Positions 37,401 through 51,000 of a stretch of 64,000 nucleotides of DNA are shown piece after piece; the first letter of the stretch is position 1; every line of letters starts with the position of its first letter. This stretch comes from Purshia tridentata (lineage: Eukaryota; Streptophyta; Magnoliopsida; Rosales; Rosaceae): the NCBI GenBank assembly GCA_003254885.1, contig QANT01005907.1, positions 1 to 64,000 on the forward strand, written 5' to 3'. The position numbers and the translations under genes were made by a program. The notes below the pieces were generated by a model. It ran no database searches and had not been told where the DNA came from. It worked only from the letters and a program-made list of their open reading frames with translations.

Positions 37401-37602
37401 TGGATTCAAATTTGGCAGAGGGATTAGTGTATGGTTGAAATTGATTGGTCCTAAAAGTTCATTATTTTTTTTATTGCTTGCAGGAAAACAAATAAGAAAG
37501 AGACGGCAGGCTGTGGCACCAAAGTGGTGGAAATGGGGCCGGAAAGGTCTATTGTATCATCTTTTAAATGGGCATTTCCATGTGAAACGAAGGGGTGTTT
37601 GA
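32178..37602 (+). CDS. HDA15: Histone deacetylase 15 (class II, RanBP2 zinc finger)
   Basis: Zn-dependent lysine deacetylase; in Arabidopsis HDA15 represses chlorophyll and light-responsive genes with PIF factors in the nucleus. Seventeen coding exons join in phase: 32178-32450, 32561-32731, 32843-32957, 33110-33180, 33711-33786, 33958-34022, 34326-34381, 34970-35093, 35207-35332, 35436-35486, 35892-35960, 36412-36520, 36623-36702, 36874-36956, 37054-37099, 37203-37374, 37484-37602, about 601 residues. An acidic run ([11 protein letters not shown]) is followed by the RanBP2-type finger [23 protein letters not shown] (Cys2-Cys2). The deacetylase domain begins at [10 protein letters not shown] and holds [33 protein letters not shown] and EGGYNLRS, so the metal and catalytic residues are present. 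The N-terminal 90 residues are not clearly conserved and a later Met (MSRIANG) could be the start. The intron before exon 5 holds a tandem duplication. Confidence 0.95.
33375..33704 (+). repeat. Tandem duplication (unit about 166 bp) in HDA15 intron 4, ending at the splice acceptor
   Basis: 33375-33538 and 33539-33704 are about 97% identical, including two T-runs. The right copy runs straight into the functional acceptor (GAGCAG before 33711). The left copy ends in GGTAATT instead of GGTAGAGCAG and has no acceptor. Confidence 0.95.
34405..34442. repeat. (CT)n microsatellite
   Basis: About 19 CT units in an HDA15 intron, 24 bp after the donor of the exon ending at 34381. Confidence 0.97.
34612..34632. 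repeat. (CA)n microsatellite
   Basis: About ten CA units in the same HDA15 intron. Confidence 0.95.
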
Positions 37603-38278
37603 TCGACTCTCTGGATCTTATCATCATGCTTGCTCATGTTGTTTGGTGCATTTTGTAAACTTGCTCCGGGATGCATTTTTGGCTTAACCATGATGTTCTA
37701 ATCTTATTTTAAGACCAATTTTAACCTTTTATTACAGATTCACTATAATTTGATGCGTCTTTTATAGGATATTGATTGATATGTTAAAGTTGATGATCAG
37801 AATATGAACTGAATCCAAAAATGAAAATATAAATAAATTCAAATTAGATTTATGTCATTCCCAGCGGAGCCGAGAGATGACCCAGCCCGCCCAATCTGAG
37901 GTAAAAAAGACTTAAAATACAAATAGTCCAAATCCTTCCTCCTAGTACTAGTAGTAGTGCCTCTTCTCTTTGTGAATAGTCCTTACATCTTCATATAGCT
38001 TGGGTTACATGTGCCAGTACTTCGACCTTACCATAGATGCATTCAATTCATATTTAAAAGAAAAAAAAAACTGGAGGTGCCTACAAAAACTTGGATGAAA
38101 TTATCAACATCATCCATGCTTTCATATTTACAGCAAGAATGCAGCTTAAAATCTGGAATGTTTATGGAAACATGATTTGAATAGAAATGATCAATGCTCG
38201 AGAAATGTGGATTTCATTTCTCGTGATTGTGCTCTGCTATGTATTATTATTCCCTTTCAAATCCACTTAAAAGTGTTG
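37603..38278. other. Convergent 3' region between HDA15 and the MYB gene
   Basis: 3' UTRs of the two convergent genes. AT-rich, no other gene visible. Confidence 0.6.
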
Positions 38279-39562
38279 TTATTGGTGCATTGTTGGATGT
38301 GCCATTGGGTAAGCAACTGGGACAACATATGGGGGATGGGTGTGGGGGTGGTGTCCTGGAGGAAGCATAACAGGAGTGCCAACAGCCGATGCCATGTGCC
38401 CTGGAGGAGCCGAAACCGGGTGCCCCATCGGGGCTCCATACATGCCTAAACCCGCCATATGTGGCGGAGCCCTATGCTTTGCTGACGGTGGTCCTATAGT
38501 GGCTGCAGTTGATGCATATGTGGTGGTCTGTTGCCCGGTAATTGGTACCTGATGAGCTGAGACTTCTCCATTGTTGACACTGGTAATGTCATGGATGCTT
38601 GATCTCCTCCTATCTCTGTTCATGGAGTTCAAGCGAATGAAGTACTTTTGGGCGTGGCTGGCCACTTGGGTAGGAGTCCTGGAAATAACAAAGTTTCTTG
38701 AAATGCTTCTCCAATCACCCTTCCCAAACTTGTCAAGACCAAGTAGAAATAGCCTGCGGAGAAAAAACCACAAGTCATCAGGCCAGTGTCATTGTGTTAA
38801 CAAATTAAAGTCTACTTTTTACTAAAGACCTTTCTTCTTAATTCTTCAATCCAATATATTAATGCCATCAATAGAAATAAACTGAGAATTCAGTAATTAA
38901 TGTCAAATTGCCTAAACCTAATTTCCTAGTCCCCCCACACATTGAATGAACCAATTAATTTGCCTGTTCCACAATTCACTACTATATGGATTTTTGTTTA
39001 TAAATCTGACTGACTTGACCTAATAATTCTAACTTAATTATATGCATAGCTCTCAATCCCATCTCAGCCAAAGCTTTTTAATTTATTAAAACAAGCATAA
39101 AAAACATATATAAATAGTGTACCTGTGCTCTTCTTCTGTCCATGGAATACCCTTCTTTCTCTCTTGTTCTGACCTTGACCCAGCTTTACCTCCATGCCCT
39201 GAAGAGTCATGAGCCAAAGCTGCAAACCCACTTCCTCCATGGCCACAATTCAATCTCTTATCTGAAGCTGAATTAGCCCCAGAAGAAGCACGAGTAGTAC
39301 TAGCACTGTCCTTCCTCACTGATGTGGCTTCTTCTAGAGCTGCATAGTTAGGAAGTGGTGTGTGTCCAGCCTCAATTGCACGCACATCATCCACTAGCAT
39401 TTGGTAGTGTTGCTTCAACTCTTCCATGGTCTTGGTTGGAACCTTTGAAGCAATCTTTTCCCACTGCTCTTTCGAGTCTTCATCGTCATCCATCCAATGC
39501 ATGGCAATGGCGTTCTCAAAAGCTTTATCTTCTTCCTTGTTCCAGACACTAGCACTCGACAT
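38279..39562 (-). CDS. SRM1/DIVARICATA-type two-SANT MYB transcription factor
   Basis: Nuclear transcription factor of the plant MYB-related R-R-type class. Two exons (39123-39562, 38279-38753) give about 304 residues. The N-terminal SANT repeat (about residues 4-60) reads [20 protein letters not shown] ... [20 protein letters not shown]. The second, DNA-binding repeat (about residues 135-190) reads [20 protein letters not shown] ... [20 protein letters not shown] then the hallmark SHAQKYF, which binds TATCC/GATAA-type boxes. The rest is rich in Pro, His, Gly and Met, as in SRM1. The intron splits the codon just before [10 protein letters not shown], the family's usual place. The start is the Met of MSSASVW; an upstream in-frame Met nine codons earlier is less likely. 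Alternative names would be MYBS1-like or DIV-like. Confidence 0.93.
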
Positions 39563-42331
39563 GGTGGTGGTTTTGCAAGTATGGTTCAAGTTAGAGAATG
39601 AGAAAAATGAAAAATGGTGAAAATGGTAGCTCGATTCACTTTTTGTTTATTGGGTTTGTTTGTATCGGAAAAGAGGAAGAGAAAAGGGTGCGTAGGATTA
39701 GAGGGGTGGGGGACAGAAGGTGTGTGTAGGATAAGGAGAGAGGTTGTCAAATTATCAATTGAAAATAGGACCACTTTGGAATTGAAGGGATGGGTTGTTT
39801 GTCATCTACGAAAGTTGAAGGAAAAATCTCTCTCTTTCTCTCTCTCCCTGTGTATCATATCAGTTATCACCTACTGCTGGTGAGACATTGGCAATCATGG
39901 AGGCGGTGAAATTTGGAAACTGAAGCCTGAAAGGCCCCGAAGAATTTCCAAACTACTAGCAAATCATATGCAATCTCAACCATGTTCTGATGTTCAAAAT
40001 AATGAACACCATGATCTTTAACCTAACGAATGCTAATAAAGCTGTGTTCGATCAATTCCAATGTAGTCACTGTTAACAAACATCTTTTACAGTCTCCTCG
40101 TCTGCGTCGTTAGCCTTTTTGACTTTGAGTTTTAACTCTTTCACACTGCAGTGCATGTCTCAGCTTAAACTTCAAAGCCTTATAAGCCTGTAATAAATAT
40201 CTTATTTGAATATTCGTTTGAAACTTTAATAAAGTGCTTTGCAACCCAACTCTTTTCCTAACCTCTTTTTTCCAATTCTCACACTAAGATTGCTATCCAT
40301 GTAAGACCCACCTCATGTGCAAAAAAGTTTTAAAAAATGTTGAAGAAAAAGAAAAAAGCATACCAATTTTTATTTTAACTTTTTGATAGTTGATACCAAC
40401 TTACCTAACATATAACATGATATTTTCTTTTATTTGTTATTATAAATAAATGAATTTCGGAGTAGATCATATGAACAAAAAGTTTGTGTCCTACTATGAT
40501 TAGGGTTTTTTGTATAATATAGATTTCTATTGCATAAGAGGTATTGATGCATGATGAAGTGTGACCTCTTTTTAAAAGGGTGCTTTCTTTTTTCCCTGGT
40601 GAATTGGTAACATTTTGGTACAGGGAGAAAGATTCTCTGTCTATCTCGAAGACGTGGCCGATTCTCCATTTCAAGTTCTCGCTAAAAGGCGCCCACATAT
40701 AATTCCAAGAAAGTTTATACTAAATTTCGACCAGCATTATTGACAAATTTATTTACATTGAACCCAATATTCTTCCAATGCCATCAAATTCTTTTTATAT
40801 ACATATGTATCACACTTCCGCTGAACAAGCTTGCTCCAATATGTATGCATATTTGAGAGAGAGAGAGAGAGATTCTAAACTTTGAATGATATTCTGATTC
40901 AATTTACATAGAAGTGGGGGTTGAGGCTAAAGATGACTTTGAGTATGGATGAGAATTGAATCATGTCCTATCCATCATATCAATTTTTCTTAACCATTCT
41001 TCATTGATTAATTAAGAAAGGTTTGTAGCTCGGAACAAAGTTATTGAAACCACTGGTGATGGATATATTCGATTTAAAAATTAAAACCAATGTATACATT
41101 TCATTCCATACCTGAGTAAATGTGAGAGAGTCAACAAATATTGTAGTGGAGGAGCAGATGGGGACCCCAGCGTTTGAAAATATATACAGTAGAATCTATG
41201 ATATCTTTAGATTTTTAGACAATTATAAACCGTGTCACGTTCAACAATCAATTCTTGGCCTTCTCAGCAAATTGACATATGATAAACGAGTTACGATTAA
41301 ATAGTGGTCCATTTACTATAAGAATTTTTTTTCCTTTCCCTATCAGAATCTTTAACCCAAAACCATTGGGTGTTGGACCTGTTGGTTAGTCGGTCATATC
41401 AGATTTCAGAATTCTCCTGGGAAGGAAAATTTACTGGTGTGATTGTCAAGGTCTAGATACTTTCTTCAAGTCCTAAGCCCAGCCCACCTCAAAGGCCCTA
41501 CAAATAGTCTGTAATCAAAGGGTCAAGAAATTAACATATTGGTCATTATTAGCACATGCCATGATGCCATCCTTGGGGCATTTTGAAAATGCTCTTAGAA
41601 AGTCTTGTTGGAGAGGATCTGCAAAGCCTGGGACTTCATGTTTTGAGCATGCGTTTTGGACCGAACCGATGTATGATATATATCAATCTCTCAGCTTTCT
41701 TTCTTTTTCCCAATGAAAGGCTTAACCCACGTGAATTCCAACAGTAATTAGTCTACTGTCCTCTTACCCAAAACAAAAAATGATAACTCGGTCTTTGGCT
41801 TTCGATATTGAATTTTATGTGAACTACAAGTGGGAGGTTATGCCCGGAGTCATTTCTACAAAGTACTAGCTTACACATTGTCGAGAACTGAGAAGAAAAA
41901 TAATATGAATCTTCAACTTCCATTAGAAAGGCAAGTTTTAACTTCCCATGAATTATAAACGACCCAAACGGTTCCTAGGTTGAGAAGAAGAGAAATCATC
42001 TGAAGTGTTCTGGGAAAGGGATGACAGGGATGACTTATGACAGTTCGTTGATTCTGGCACGTCTGGTTTCATAAAGGAAGCAAGTAAGTCACAAAGTAAA
42101 GAAAGGCAAAGCGTTAGATCTCATTAGCAAGGAATAAGCACTGAGTATCACTTACATGGTAACAAAAAGTGGTATTTGAAGTCGGGCAAAGGCTCTCATC
42201 CCAGTGACAGAAGGAAGCTACCAAAAAAAAAAAACACAAGTGCTGTCCTTTNAAAAAAAAAAAAAAAAAAAAAAAAACACAAGTGCTGTCCTTTAACAGC
42301 ACCAGAACTGATTCCCAGCCACTTTAGCACA
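39563..42331. other. Intergenic, MYB promoter and DENND6 3' region
   Basis: A CT-rich stretch at 39827-39849 lies in the MYB upstream region and a (GA)n of about nine units at 40856-40873. Otherwise AT-rich, with no gene I recognise. The last 120 bases hold the DENND6-like 3' UTR and an assembly join. Confidence 0.5.
42220..42294. other. Single-N assembly join between duplicated A-tract segments
   Basis: The N at 42252 is preceded by an A-run plus CACAAGTGCTGTCCTTT and followed by a longer A-run plus the same CACAAGTGCTGTCCTTT. It looks like two overlapping contig ends at a long A-run placed side by side, in the DENND6-like 3' UTR. Confidence 0.8.
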
Positions 42332-45008
42332 CTACCTTGGTGAAGTAGATGATAAAACCCCACCCATTTGTATAAGCGGGCGCCCAGGAAGTTTTGTACG
42401 TTCCGGAGTTCCTTGTAGAAGAGCTTCCCTTTGTGGGTTGAAAAGTAGAAGTTGCTGCATGTCCTTGGGAAGCACATTGAAAACTGCCTGCAGATCTCCC
42501 TTTAGTTTTTGGCAAGTTGCAGCAGAGTCTGTACTAGCCCTTCCGGATTGCTGCAGCTGAGGATTGAATGATTAGAAAGATATAAATAATAGAACTTTCT
42601 TCATCCAGATAACTATCCATAAATGCATAACGAAGCACCAATAAGTGGGCACAAAATGTATACAATTCTATATGTTTAAAATATGTATACGCCTGTAGCA
42701 CTTTTTAATAGATTTTCTTGCCCACTAAAGAAGAAAAAGAAAACTGCAGAAAGTTCAAAAGCCAATAAGCTATGTCGTGGACACAGAGTGAAATCACAAA
42801 TGGAGTACTTTTGCATGAGGTTACACATATAAATTACCAAGTGAAGTATAATGTAGTTGACACATCAAACACGTGTACTCTTTCACTAGGTTCACATGTG
42901 AAGTTTCTAATCATGCAAGACAACAATGGAAAATTTCACATTATGCAAAGTGCCCTATCCAAAATCATATCAAAATTAAAGCCATCAAATGCTGAAAATC
43001 AGATTAACAAAAATTACAGCAAAAATGCAATTGACAACTTTTTTCCTATGGGGATAAGCTACTTATTAGGGACACATTACCTGTATTTCTCCAAGAAGAT
43101 GTCTCTCAATAGCATTGAAGGAATCAACAATTTCCAATTCAGACATCTTAGATATTAACTTTTGTATGTCCGTCTGCATTCTTGCCTGCTTCCACAGTTT
43201 ATGTTGTTCTTGTTCAGCAACGGCACGTCTCCTTTGAAACCATGGTGTAAAGTTGGGCCCACTTAGAAACCGCCTAAGCAGACAGTTAATACATGAACTG
43301 ATGATTATTACCATATGTAAAGTGAACCAATTAAAGACATAAGATAGGAAAGGAGTGGTATTAAATGATACATATGGAATTGAACATTTTATTACCGGTA
43401 CAAGTCCAGCCAATTAGATCTCATCCGCTTTGATAAAAACTTCCCAGGTCCTCTTTCTGATAAACTTTCCAGAAATTCATCAGCATTAAATGGAATGAGA
43501 GGAGGTGGGTCTACAAACGGAGAAGATCCTTCTGAAGGTGTTCTAGTCTTAAAATATGGGCCAAAAGGTGCCAAAAAGTTGGTGGTGAGCTCCAAGAAAT
43601 GCCGCCGCAATATCTCATTGTTAACAACTGACATTGACTCCTCAACCCTTGGTGACATCCCAGCATCTATAAGCCTATTTAAGATAGAAGTGTCTGGCTT
43701 AGTTGTTGCAGAGTAAGTGCTCCAAATGGCTTCCTTATGTTCCGTCATGAGACAAAGAGGGCCGTCTCTCCTCATCTTCACAGCATTCAACAAATTTGTA
43801 GGAGAGAATTTTTTCAGGGAAAGCTGTTGAAGACCTAATCCTTCTGACCTACTAGAAACTCTTCCAGTAGAGGACCTAGTAGCAAAGGGAAGCCGATTGG
43901 AATTAGGAGCAGGGCTTCCAACTGAAACAATGTGGGGCATATTACGAAGAGATTTAAGGAAAAAGAGGTTAGTTACACCCAAAATCATAGGTGGAAAAGA
44001 GTCTCCTTCTCGAAGTGAGTTGAGGTGCGCAAATTCAGGGTCATGGATGGTGAAATAAGGTCTAAAATCAACACTGAAAAGTAGAGGTGCAACCAAACTC
44101 ACAAGACCAGCAACAGCCTCACAACATTGTGGAGGAGTTGGAGCTATGATAAGAATGGGCTCGCCAATAAGTAACAACTCCCACAAAACCCAAAGCTGTA
44201 ATAAAAGACCCCTGAAGATCCCGAACAGATCTGAATCATGAAAAAGACCCTGTGGGACTGACTGGTTGTTAGGAAGAAAAGGAGCCATAGAGGATGCAGA
44301 CTCTTCAAACAACATTCCACCATCTGAGGGTAAGCTATGTGCAGGTGGCAAGTTCACTTTCAGCACAGCATTCCCAATAGGAAGCTCCATTAGCTTACCG
44401 GGTACAGGAGAAGGCCACATTGAAACATAAGCAGCAATATGCTCAAGAGCTTTCCTTCCAACATCAAAATATAGAGGGCCCATGATTTGTAACAAAGGTC
44501 TAAACACACTAGAGTAAGGACTCTGCGACAAAATTACCACAGACTTCTGCTCCCCACCTCGTTTTAGCCTCTCATCATGTCTCTGTCTATTAAAAACATA
44601 ACCATACATGTATCTCGAATCATTAGAATTGTTGTTAAATTTTGACCTTGTAATGATTTTTAAATCTGGGGACTTCGAAGATAACTTCTTATCAATTCCA
44701 GTCATCTCGGTGGAGGATGCATTGGCGATTTGAGAACCTTCACGCCTTCGAAACCGGAAAAAGAATATACAATCATGAATGCTTGAGCGGTTCTGGTGCT
44801 GGGAAACAGAATCTGGGAATGAAGTAAAGGCAATTTCAAGCTCCTCATCTTGTGTAAGGCAACCAGGTGGGTAACACTCTTCAATGAGCTGACCCTGTTC
44901 AAGATCAAACCTGATGATACAAAAGGCCACAACCCATTGCTGCAAAGATTCTGGATCAAGCTTTGGACTAAGTTCCGACTTCACTGAAAATGAAGGAGAA
45001 CGACTCAT
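42332..45008 (-). CDS. DENN domain-containing protein 6-like (Rab GEF family)
   Basis: DENND6/AFI1 proteins are guanine-nucleotide exchange factors or scaffolds for small Rab/Arf GTPases in endosomal traffic. Three exons (43396-45008, 43081-43273, 42332-42550) join in phase to 674 residues. Seen: the upstream DENN start QQWVVAFCIIRFDLEQGQ with ECYPPG, the core DENN stretch LLLQLWVLWELLLIGEPILI and a long Ser-rich linker, then a C-terminal part with WFQRRRAVAEQEQ and the end GRPLIQMGGVLSSTSPR. The very large first exon followed by two small ones is unusual beside its exon-rich neighbours. The start is Met of MSRSPSFSVKSE; an in-frame Met five codons earlier (45023) exists. A leader intron is likely, with a donor near 45548. 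The protein is expected in the cytosol and on endosome membranes. Confidence 0.92.
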
Positions 45009-48000
45009 TTCCAATAAAATCAAAGCCCGATTTTATTGCTCAAAAGGCCACTCCCCATCATCTTCAGCAACCATTTCCACTACAAAATCACAAGTCCCGT
45101 CGAAAATCTAACGGCAAACATTCCCAGTAAAAGTTCAGTGGGATTTCTTCGCTAAAATACTCGTAATGTGTAAACCAGTGCCTAACAAAGACATCCCAGA
45201 AGCGTTCATTAATTTCCAGATAAGAATCTAACCCAAATAAGGATGTTTTTGTTGGGTGATTAAAGTTTTCCTTGAAAATACTTGAGCAAATTTGTTATAG
45301 AAAAACAAAGTTTCTTTTTTTTCCATCTTTATCAATTGGGATCCCTCGGCCCAGCTGAATCAAGTTAACTTCTTGCTTACTTTAGCTGAAATCACCACAC
45401 CGAAAAAGACCAGCCAGACTAATATTTTCTTCCATTTCTCAGCAACCAAACAGAGTGCCAATTAAAAAACAAATGGAAATGCTACACAACAATCACAAAT
45501 TCAAATTCAGAAAAAGGATCTATATGAAGGGGTTGCTCGAACTTTACCTGGATTAAAAAACCCAGCACCAAATTCGTGAAGAACCAATCTGGATCAGCGA
45601 AATATAGACGCCGAATTGGCCGAAGACAAATGGAACTCGAACACAAAACACATTGAACGGGTTGGCCTAAGCCTCTGGGTCTCTGCGTAATTGTACGAAT
45701 GGGAGGGTTACGTGGTGTGCTGAGGCGGAGTACCCAAATCTAATAAAGTTGGAATGTCTGATTATTTGAGAAATTTCAGAAATTGCGATTTTAAGATTTT
45801 TAAGGGTCTTTTTCAAGCAGAGTGCATGGCTTAATTGGGAAAGCATTTGCTGCTATTAAGTATTACCTCACCTTCATCAATGTCATCAATCTGGTAATAA
45901 TTGTATTCAATGTAGGCTTTTTTTGGTCCCTGCGGTTACTTCCTACCGTTTTATTTTGCTGGCAATGGTATACCAGATAAGCAGATACAGTTGCTCAACA
46001 CAATGGATCAGGATCACTACGACAATTTTTTATTTTCTTTATTTTTATTTTTTGCTCGCTGCGGCTGTATTTCTTTTCGGGATTGTAGAAATATTTGTTT
46101 GCCAAATTTCAATTTTGTTTCATGTGCCTAGATTTTATTTTTAATACATAAAATTTATTTTATAATTGTTACACTCCTCAATATAGTACGTAAAGCACAC
46201 AAATGAAAGTACGTTAAATGTTCTTTGGTCAAAAAAAAAGAAAGTATGTTAAATGTTTTTGGTGGTTTAGTTTCACTTTCTCTATCTAAATACTTTGAAG
46301 TGTAGTGTGTACTATTTTTATGGATAAAATTTGGCAAATTAAGCATGCGCCCTCTAATTATAACTATTTAGAAACTATAGAAATAAAATTGACACCCAGT
46401 ATAACTTGGTCCAAAGATTCCAAACCGACCCAACATGTAATTTAGCCTTATTGTTTCGTTATGTGGTTTTTTTCTTTAAATCTCAAGCCATCTTTGAAGT
46501 TGCTTCAAGGAAGAGAAACCAACTAACCAAGCGACTTAGCATGGGCTAAGCCTGACATGTCTATTGGGCTTGAATTTGAGACCACTACTAATCTGGGTTT
46601 AGGAACATATTTAGGATGGACTAGTAAACAGTCTGCCCAACTCCATTTAGCTACTTTAAAGGCCTTATGTGTTATGTTTCAATATACTCAAAAAGTTGTT
46701 CTCCAAGCTTTAGCCTTGATCATTTGCATTATTAGGGTTTCATTAGTAATTTGGGATTTTGCATTTTGCATTTCGTTTTTTATAATTTAGAGTTTTTAAG
46801 ATTTATAATAAAGGTTATAAAAGTCTTTATATGACAAGTGATTAATGAGAAGGATTCAACAATTTTAAATATCTAATTGACATGGCAATTCTATTTCATT
46901 AGGGCACGTATCCTATTAGAGCAATCTAGCATTGCCCTTATATATATATATATATATACATGGAGAAAATTAATTCCTTCATTAATAAATTCTTCACTTT
47001 TTATTTAATAATTGGTTTGGAATTTGACTTTGAATGGAGTCAGTAGTTGAAATCAATGATAAGAATGTTGTTCAAACATTTGACAAAAATAAATTATAGC
47101 AAATATTTTTATAGTATTGATATTTTAATCAAAACCATGTATATTTACATGCATGTAATTGACAAAAATTAATAAACTTCCAACCAATGCATATGTGTTG
47201 TCATCTAATTTCCTTTCTTTTTTCCGCCCAAACCCAATTCTCCAATAGATCTAACAAGTGGGATACAAACAGCTCATTTTCCAACTACCAATTAATTATC
47301 TATTGGCAACAAAGATCAGTTTGGTGGATCAAAATGTGTGGTTTCGTTTAATTCATTCATAAACTATTATTTCAAAAATTTCATGGTAAACATCAAATCC
47401 TAACTCCATTAAATGATGTGAAACACGAGAACAAAACTGCGAGTTAATTAGGTCAAAATCACTATGTTCGTTACAATTGTTGCGAGTTTCTAATTGTATA
47501 TAGATATGCACTCTTAATTAGTAATCAATATAATAATATATATAGAAGGAGAGACAGAATGGTGGACCAATATATACTTATATATATATATATATATATT
47601 TAGGGTTATTTTCCATGAATGTTGGACTGTTGGAAGTAGATTATATATGTGGGAGAGCAGGTAGTTTTTTTCCTTGTTCCAGCTACCAATTCAATATATA
47701 ATATTATTGCTTATTCAAGTTTGACAACTAATATATAATTACTGACAATGCATGTTGTTAATTGCATCTATAATAAAGATAAACTTAACTTTTATAATAA
47801 GATATATACATTTCGATCTATTAGGTGGAAATGCTATGTTACAAAATATAGTTACTGTATTTATTGTTTTTTTTTTCTCTATATATTAATTGCTTTTCTA
47901 CTGGTATATATATACAGTCTCTTATCTTATCTTAGTTATTGGTCGATCTTAATTCTTATCTTATCTTAGTTGATAAAGATAACCAAACAATAGCCCGAGT

Positions 48001-51000
48001 TTGACCCCAATTCAGTCCTCAAGCAGGAAATTAAGGACCAATACTAGGCGGGGGAGAATCATAACAAAACAGACCCAAATGACAAACGCTGCAAACCCAA
48101 GTCCTTAAAGATATATAAGCTCTTTGCAAGCAGATAAAATGGTAGTCAAAATGGAAATGATCTTCCAAACGCTTTAACAATAAATGAACAGCCACATTTG
48201 AGTATGACCAATATGACATAGTCTGTATTTCAATTATGGAGTGAGCTCTACAAAAATCCCATAAATAAGTTTTTATATATATAAAAACTGTATTATTAAG
48301 CTTTAGAGAAAACCCTGCCAAGAAAAAAAAAAAAAAAGGGTTTAGTGAAAAGAGGTAGATAGCCATGTGCTTCCCTAGGTCTATCACCAAATTCAAAAAA
48401 TGAAAAGAGTAGTACTAGTTAGACCAGTACCCTTCCAATTCCTTTCTTTTGACTTATATGGGATAGGTGGCGTATGGATTAATTGTATTGCCAATACTTT
48501 AATAGGTGTAGGCCCTCTGTACAGTTTAATTGTCCTTTTGAACATATTTGATGATGACTGGTGCACTTTCAAAGAACCCAATTATTTTGGGTCTCTTGCC
48601 CGCCCCCACAAAATCGTATGACCCAATTATTTCTGTATATTTCTTGATATCGTACTTGGCAAACTATATATTTCTGGTGAATACATTTTAATGTTTGCGC
48701 ATACCCTTATTTTAATCTTATGCTTAACTCTACCACGTACACGAGTATATAATAATATTGTGGGTCTAACGCACTCTATACAAGAAGATAGATCAAACTA
48801 GTCGTGGATTCAGGAATTTTTCTTCATGGGAACATCCAAGATGAAGAAACTCTACCTAATTGACAATATTTTCTTTCATAAAAGTAAACACAATATAAAA
48901 TAAACAAGTCATTCCTATAGTTTTCTCTTTAGTATAAAAATTTCAAAAAAGTTATAATCCAACTGATGTCGGCTTATAACTTGAAAAGAGAAATTTTAGT
49001 AAAACATTTTAAACGTCAACCTCATCCAGTGCATATATGACATATATGTAAACGTACTGCTAATTTCCTTCTAATATATTAGTTGCCTCTTGAGGCTTTT
49101 TCGAAAACACTTTGCCCCATCTGTTCTTTAAAACAACATCAATTACTATGGGGTCACATCACATCTAGCCACGGATCAAACCCTTTAGATTAAGAGCATT
49201 TACTCGATCTCAATATCCGAGGTTTTGAGTTAAAATCTCAATATCAGGATGGTTACTATGAGAGATTGAAAGATTGGGAGGGACAATTTATAATACGCTT
49301 AGATTAATCAAATGACACATTTTTTATTACTAAATAATCCATTTTAAATTATTGACTCTTAAAATATAAAAATATAAAAAAATTACCTAAATTGATTTTA
49401 TTTCTCGTCTCTTTTTTTACTCTATCCGCCAACGATGTCATTTTATATTCTCTTAAAGTATATATATAATGGGGTTTGTAGAAAATGCATGTTAAGTTTT
49501 TAACTCTAAAATTTTTATTAGAACCCATAACTCTAGAATTGAAATCTAATATAAAAGTGACAAACTAGATGTGATTTAATTAATCTAAAGATTCATGTTC
49601 TTTATAATTAATATCTTATTCACGTTCTTTAATATGTCCACCTTTTAGTTGGTTTACTTAATTCTTACCTAATAAAACCTATTTTTTTAGTTGTCTTACG
49701 GTCTTACCTAATAAAGCCAAGGCCACATCGTTAATATATAACTCGATCAATCTAGACATGTACGATAAACTCGTATCACAAACGAGATTAGGATATATCG
49801 CTTAATTTAGTTTGACATCCTAATTATGAAAAATCATAATTAATTACCAGATTAGGATATATTAAATAAAATGGCACGATGGAGATATGGCAGGCGCAGT
49901 AAAGGGCTTAAGTATTAGTTTATTAACTGAAGCAGTACTTTGCACAGAATTGGATTGATCATTGACGCCAACGTACAGCTCCCACAAGCTGTACGTGTTG
50001 TGCAAAACCACAACACTAATGAACGCGCTCATGTGCCCTTGCCAATTTATATAATTACTATTGGACGTGCAATATATATATATATATATATATATACATT
50101 TTTCAGGAGTTTAGTACATACACAGATGGAGATGACATAAGATTTGCGTCATTTGCTAATGACATATCCACATGGTTGATGTATGGGAAAGATAATAACT
50201 TGTCTACCTATCCCTATTACACGTACCTGGCAATGGCATGACCACAAGGCAACAAATAAAAGTTGAAAGAGAATCTGAAACTGTACTCTTTTGCCTCGAT
50301 CTGTTCATGATGTCATATTACTGTGTAACTTGGGTAAAGAATTACTACTCAATATTTATAAGTATCTTTACTACACATATTATATTACCAATTCAAAAAG
50401 GAAAAAGAGATGGATAAATATATTGTTTAATAATATCTCTTTCTAAAACTTAAAAAAAGGATTAAAAATTAAAGTTCATAGTTTTAAGAGTCAAATTTAT
50501 ATGAAACAAAGCGAAGTTGAATTAAGTTGTGTAAGTACTGTAAATCAATTCATTAAATACGTTATGTGAAATTAAAGATAATATTGCAAATATATACATA
50601 TATCTACCAGTCGCGGGAGGAAGTGATGTAGCAATTAAAGCATGCCCACATTCCGCAAAGCTAGCTACCAATCATAGTAAGATGAGTAAAGAAATCACAC
50701 GCCCAACACACACGTCCTTCCATAGTAGTTGGGTTGTACATGTACAACTACAATATACACAACAAAGAAAGTTCTTCCTTAAATGAATAAAATATCACAT
50801 CTATTGACCCATTCATATATGATTTTCCACCAACCCCATGTGCATGTGCACTAGCTTATATATCTGATGAAAATAGGGAGCTGCCCATGTATTATCAACT
50901 GTCATTTTATGCTTCTCTTTTGAGTCCTTGGGAGTGTGTGTCTGCTCGCCTCCACACCCAAAACAATTAATTAAGCAGATCGAAACCAATTTTCTTTTCT

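Noticed and set aside
42009-42030. CTGAAGTGTTCTGGGAAAGG, similar to miR395
   Set aside because: Too many mismatches to the mature miRNA and no complementary arm nearby to form a hairpin.
45823-45900. Possible tRNA-like start (GCATGGCTTAATTGGGAAAGC)
   Set aside because: No matching acceptor stem or T-arm GTTCGA sequence follows.
49150-49600. Words ATCACATCTAG and CTTTAGATTAA that recur inverted about 420 bp later
   Set aside because: Their order is not that of terminal inverted repeats, so a simple transposon reading does not work; left unassigned.
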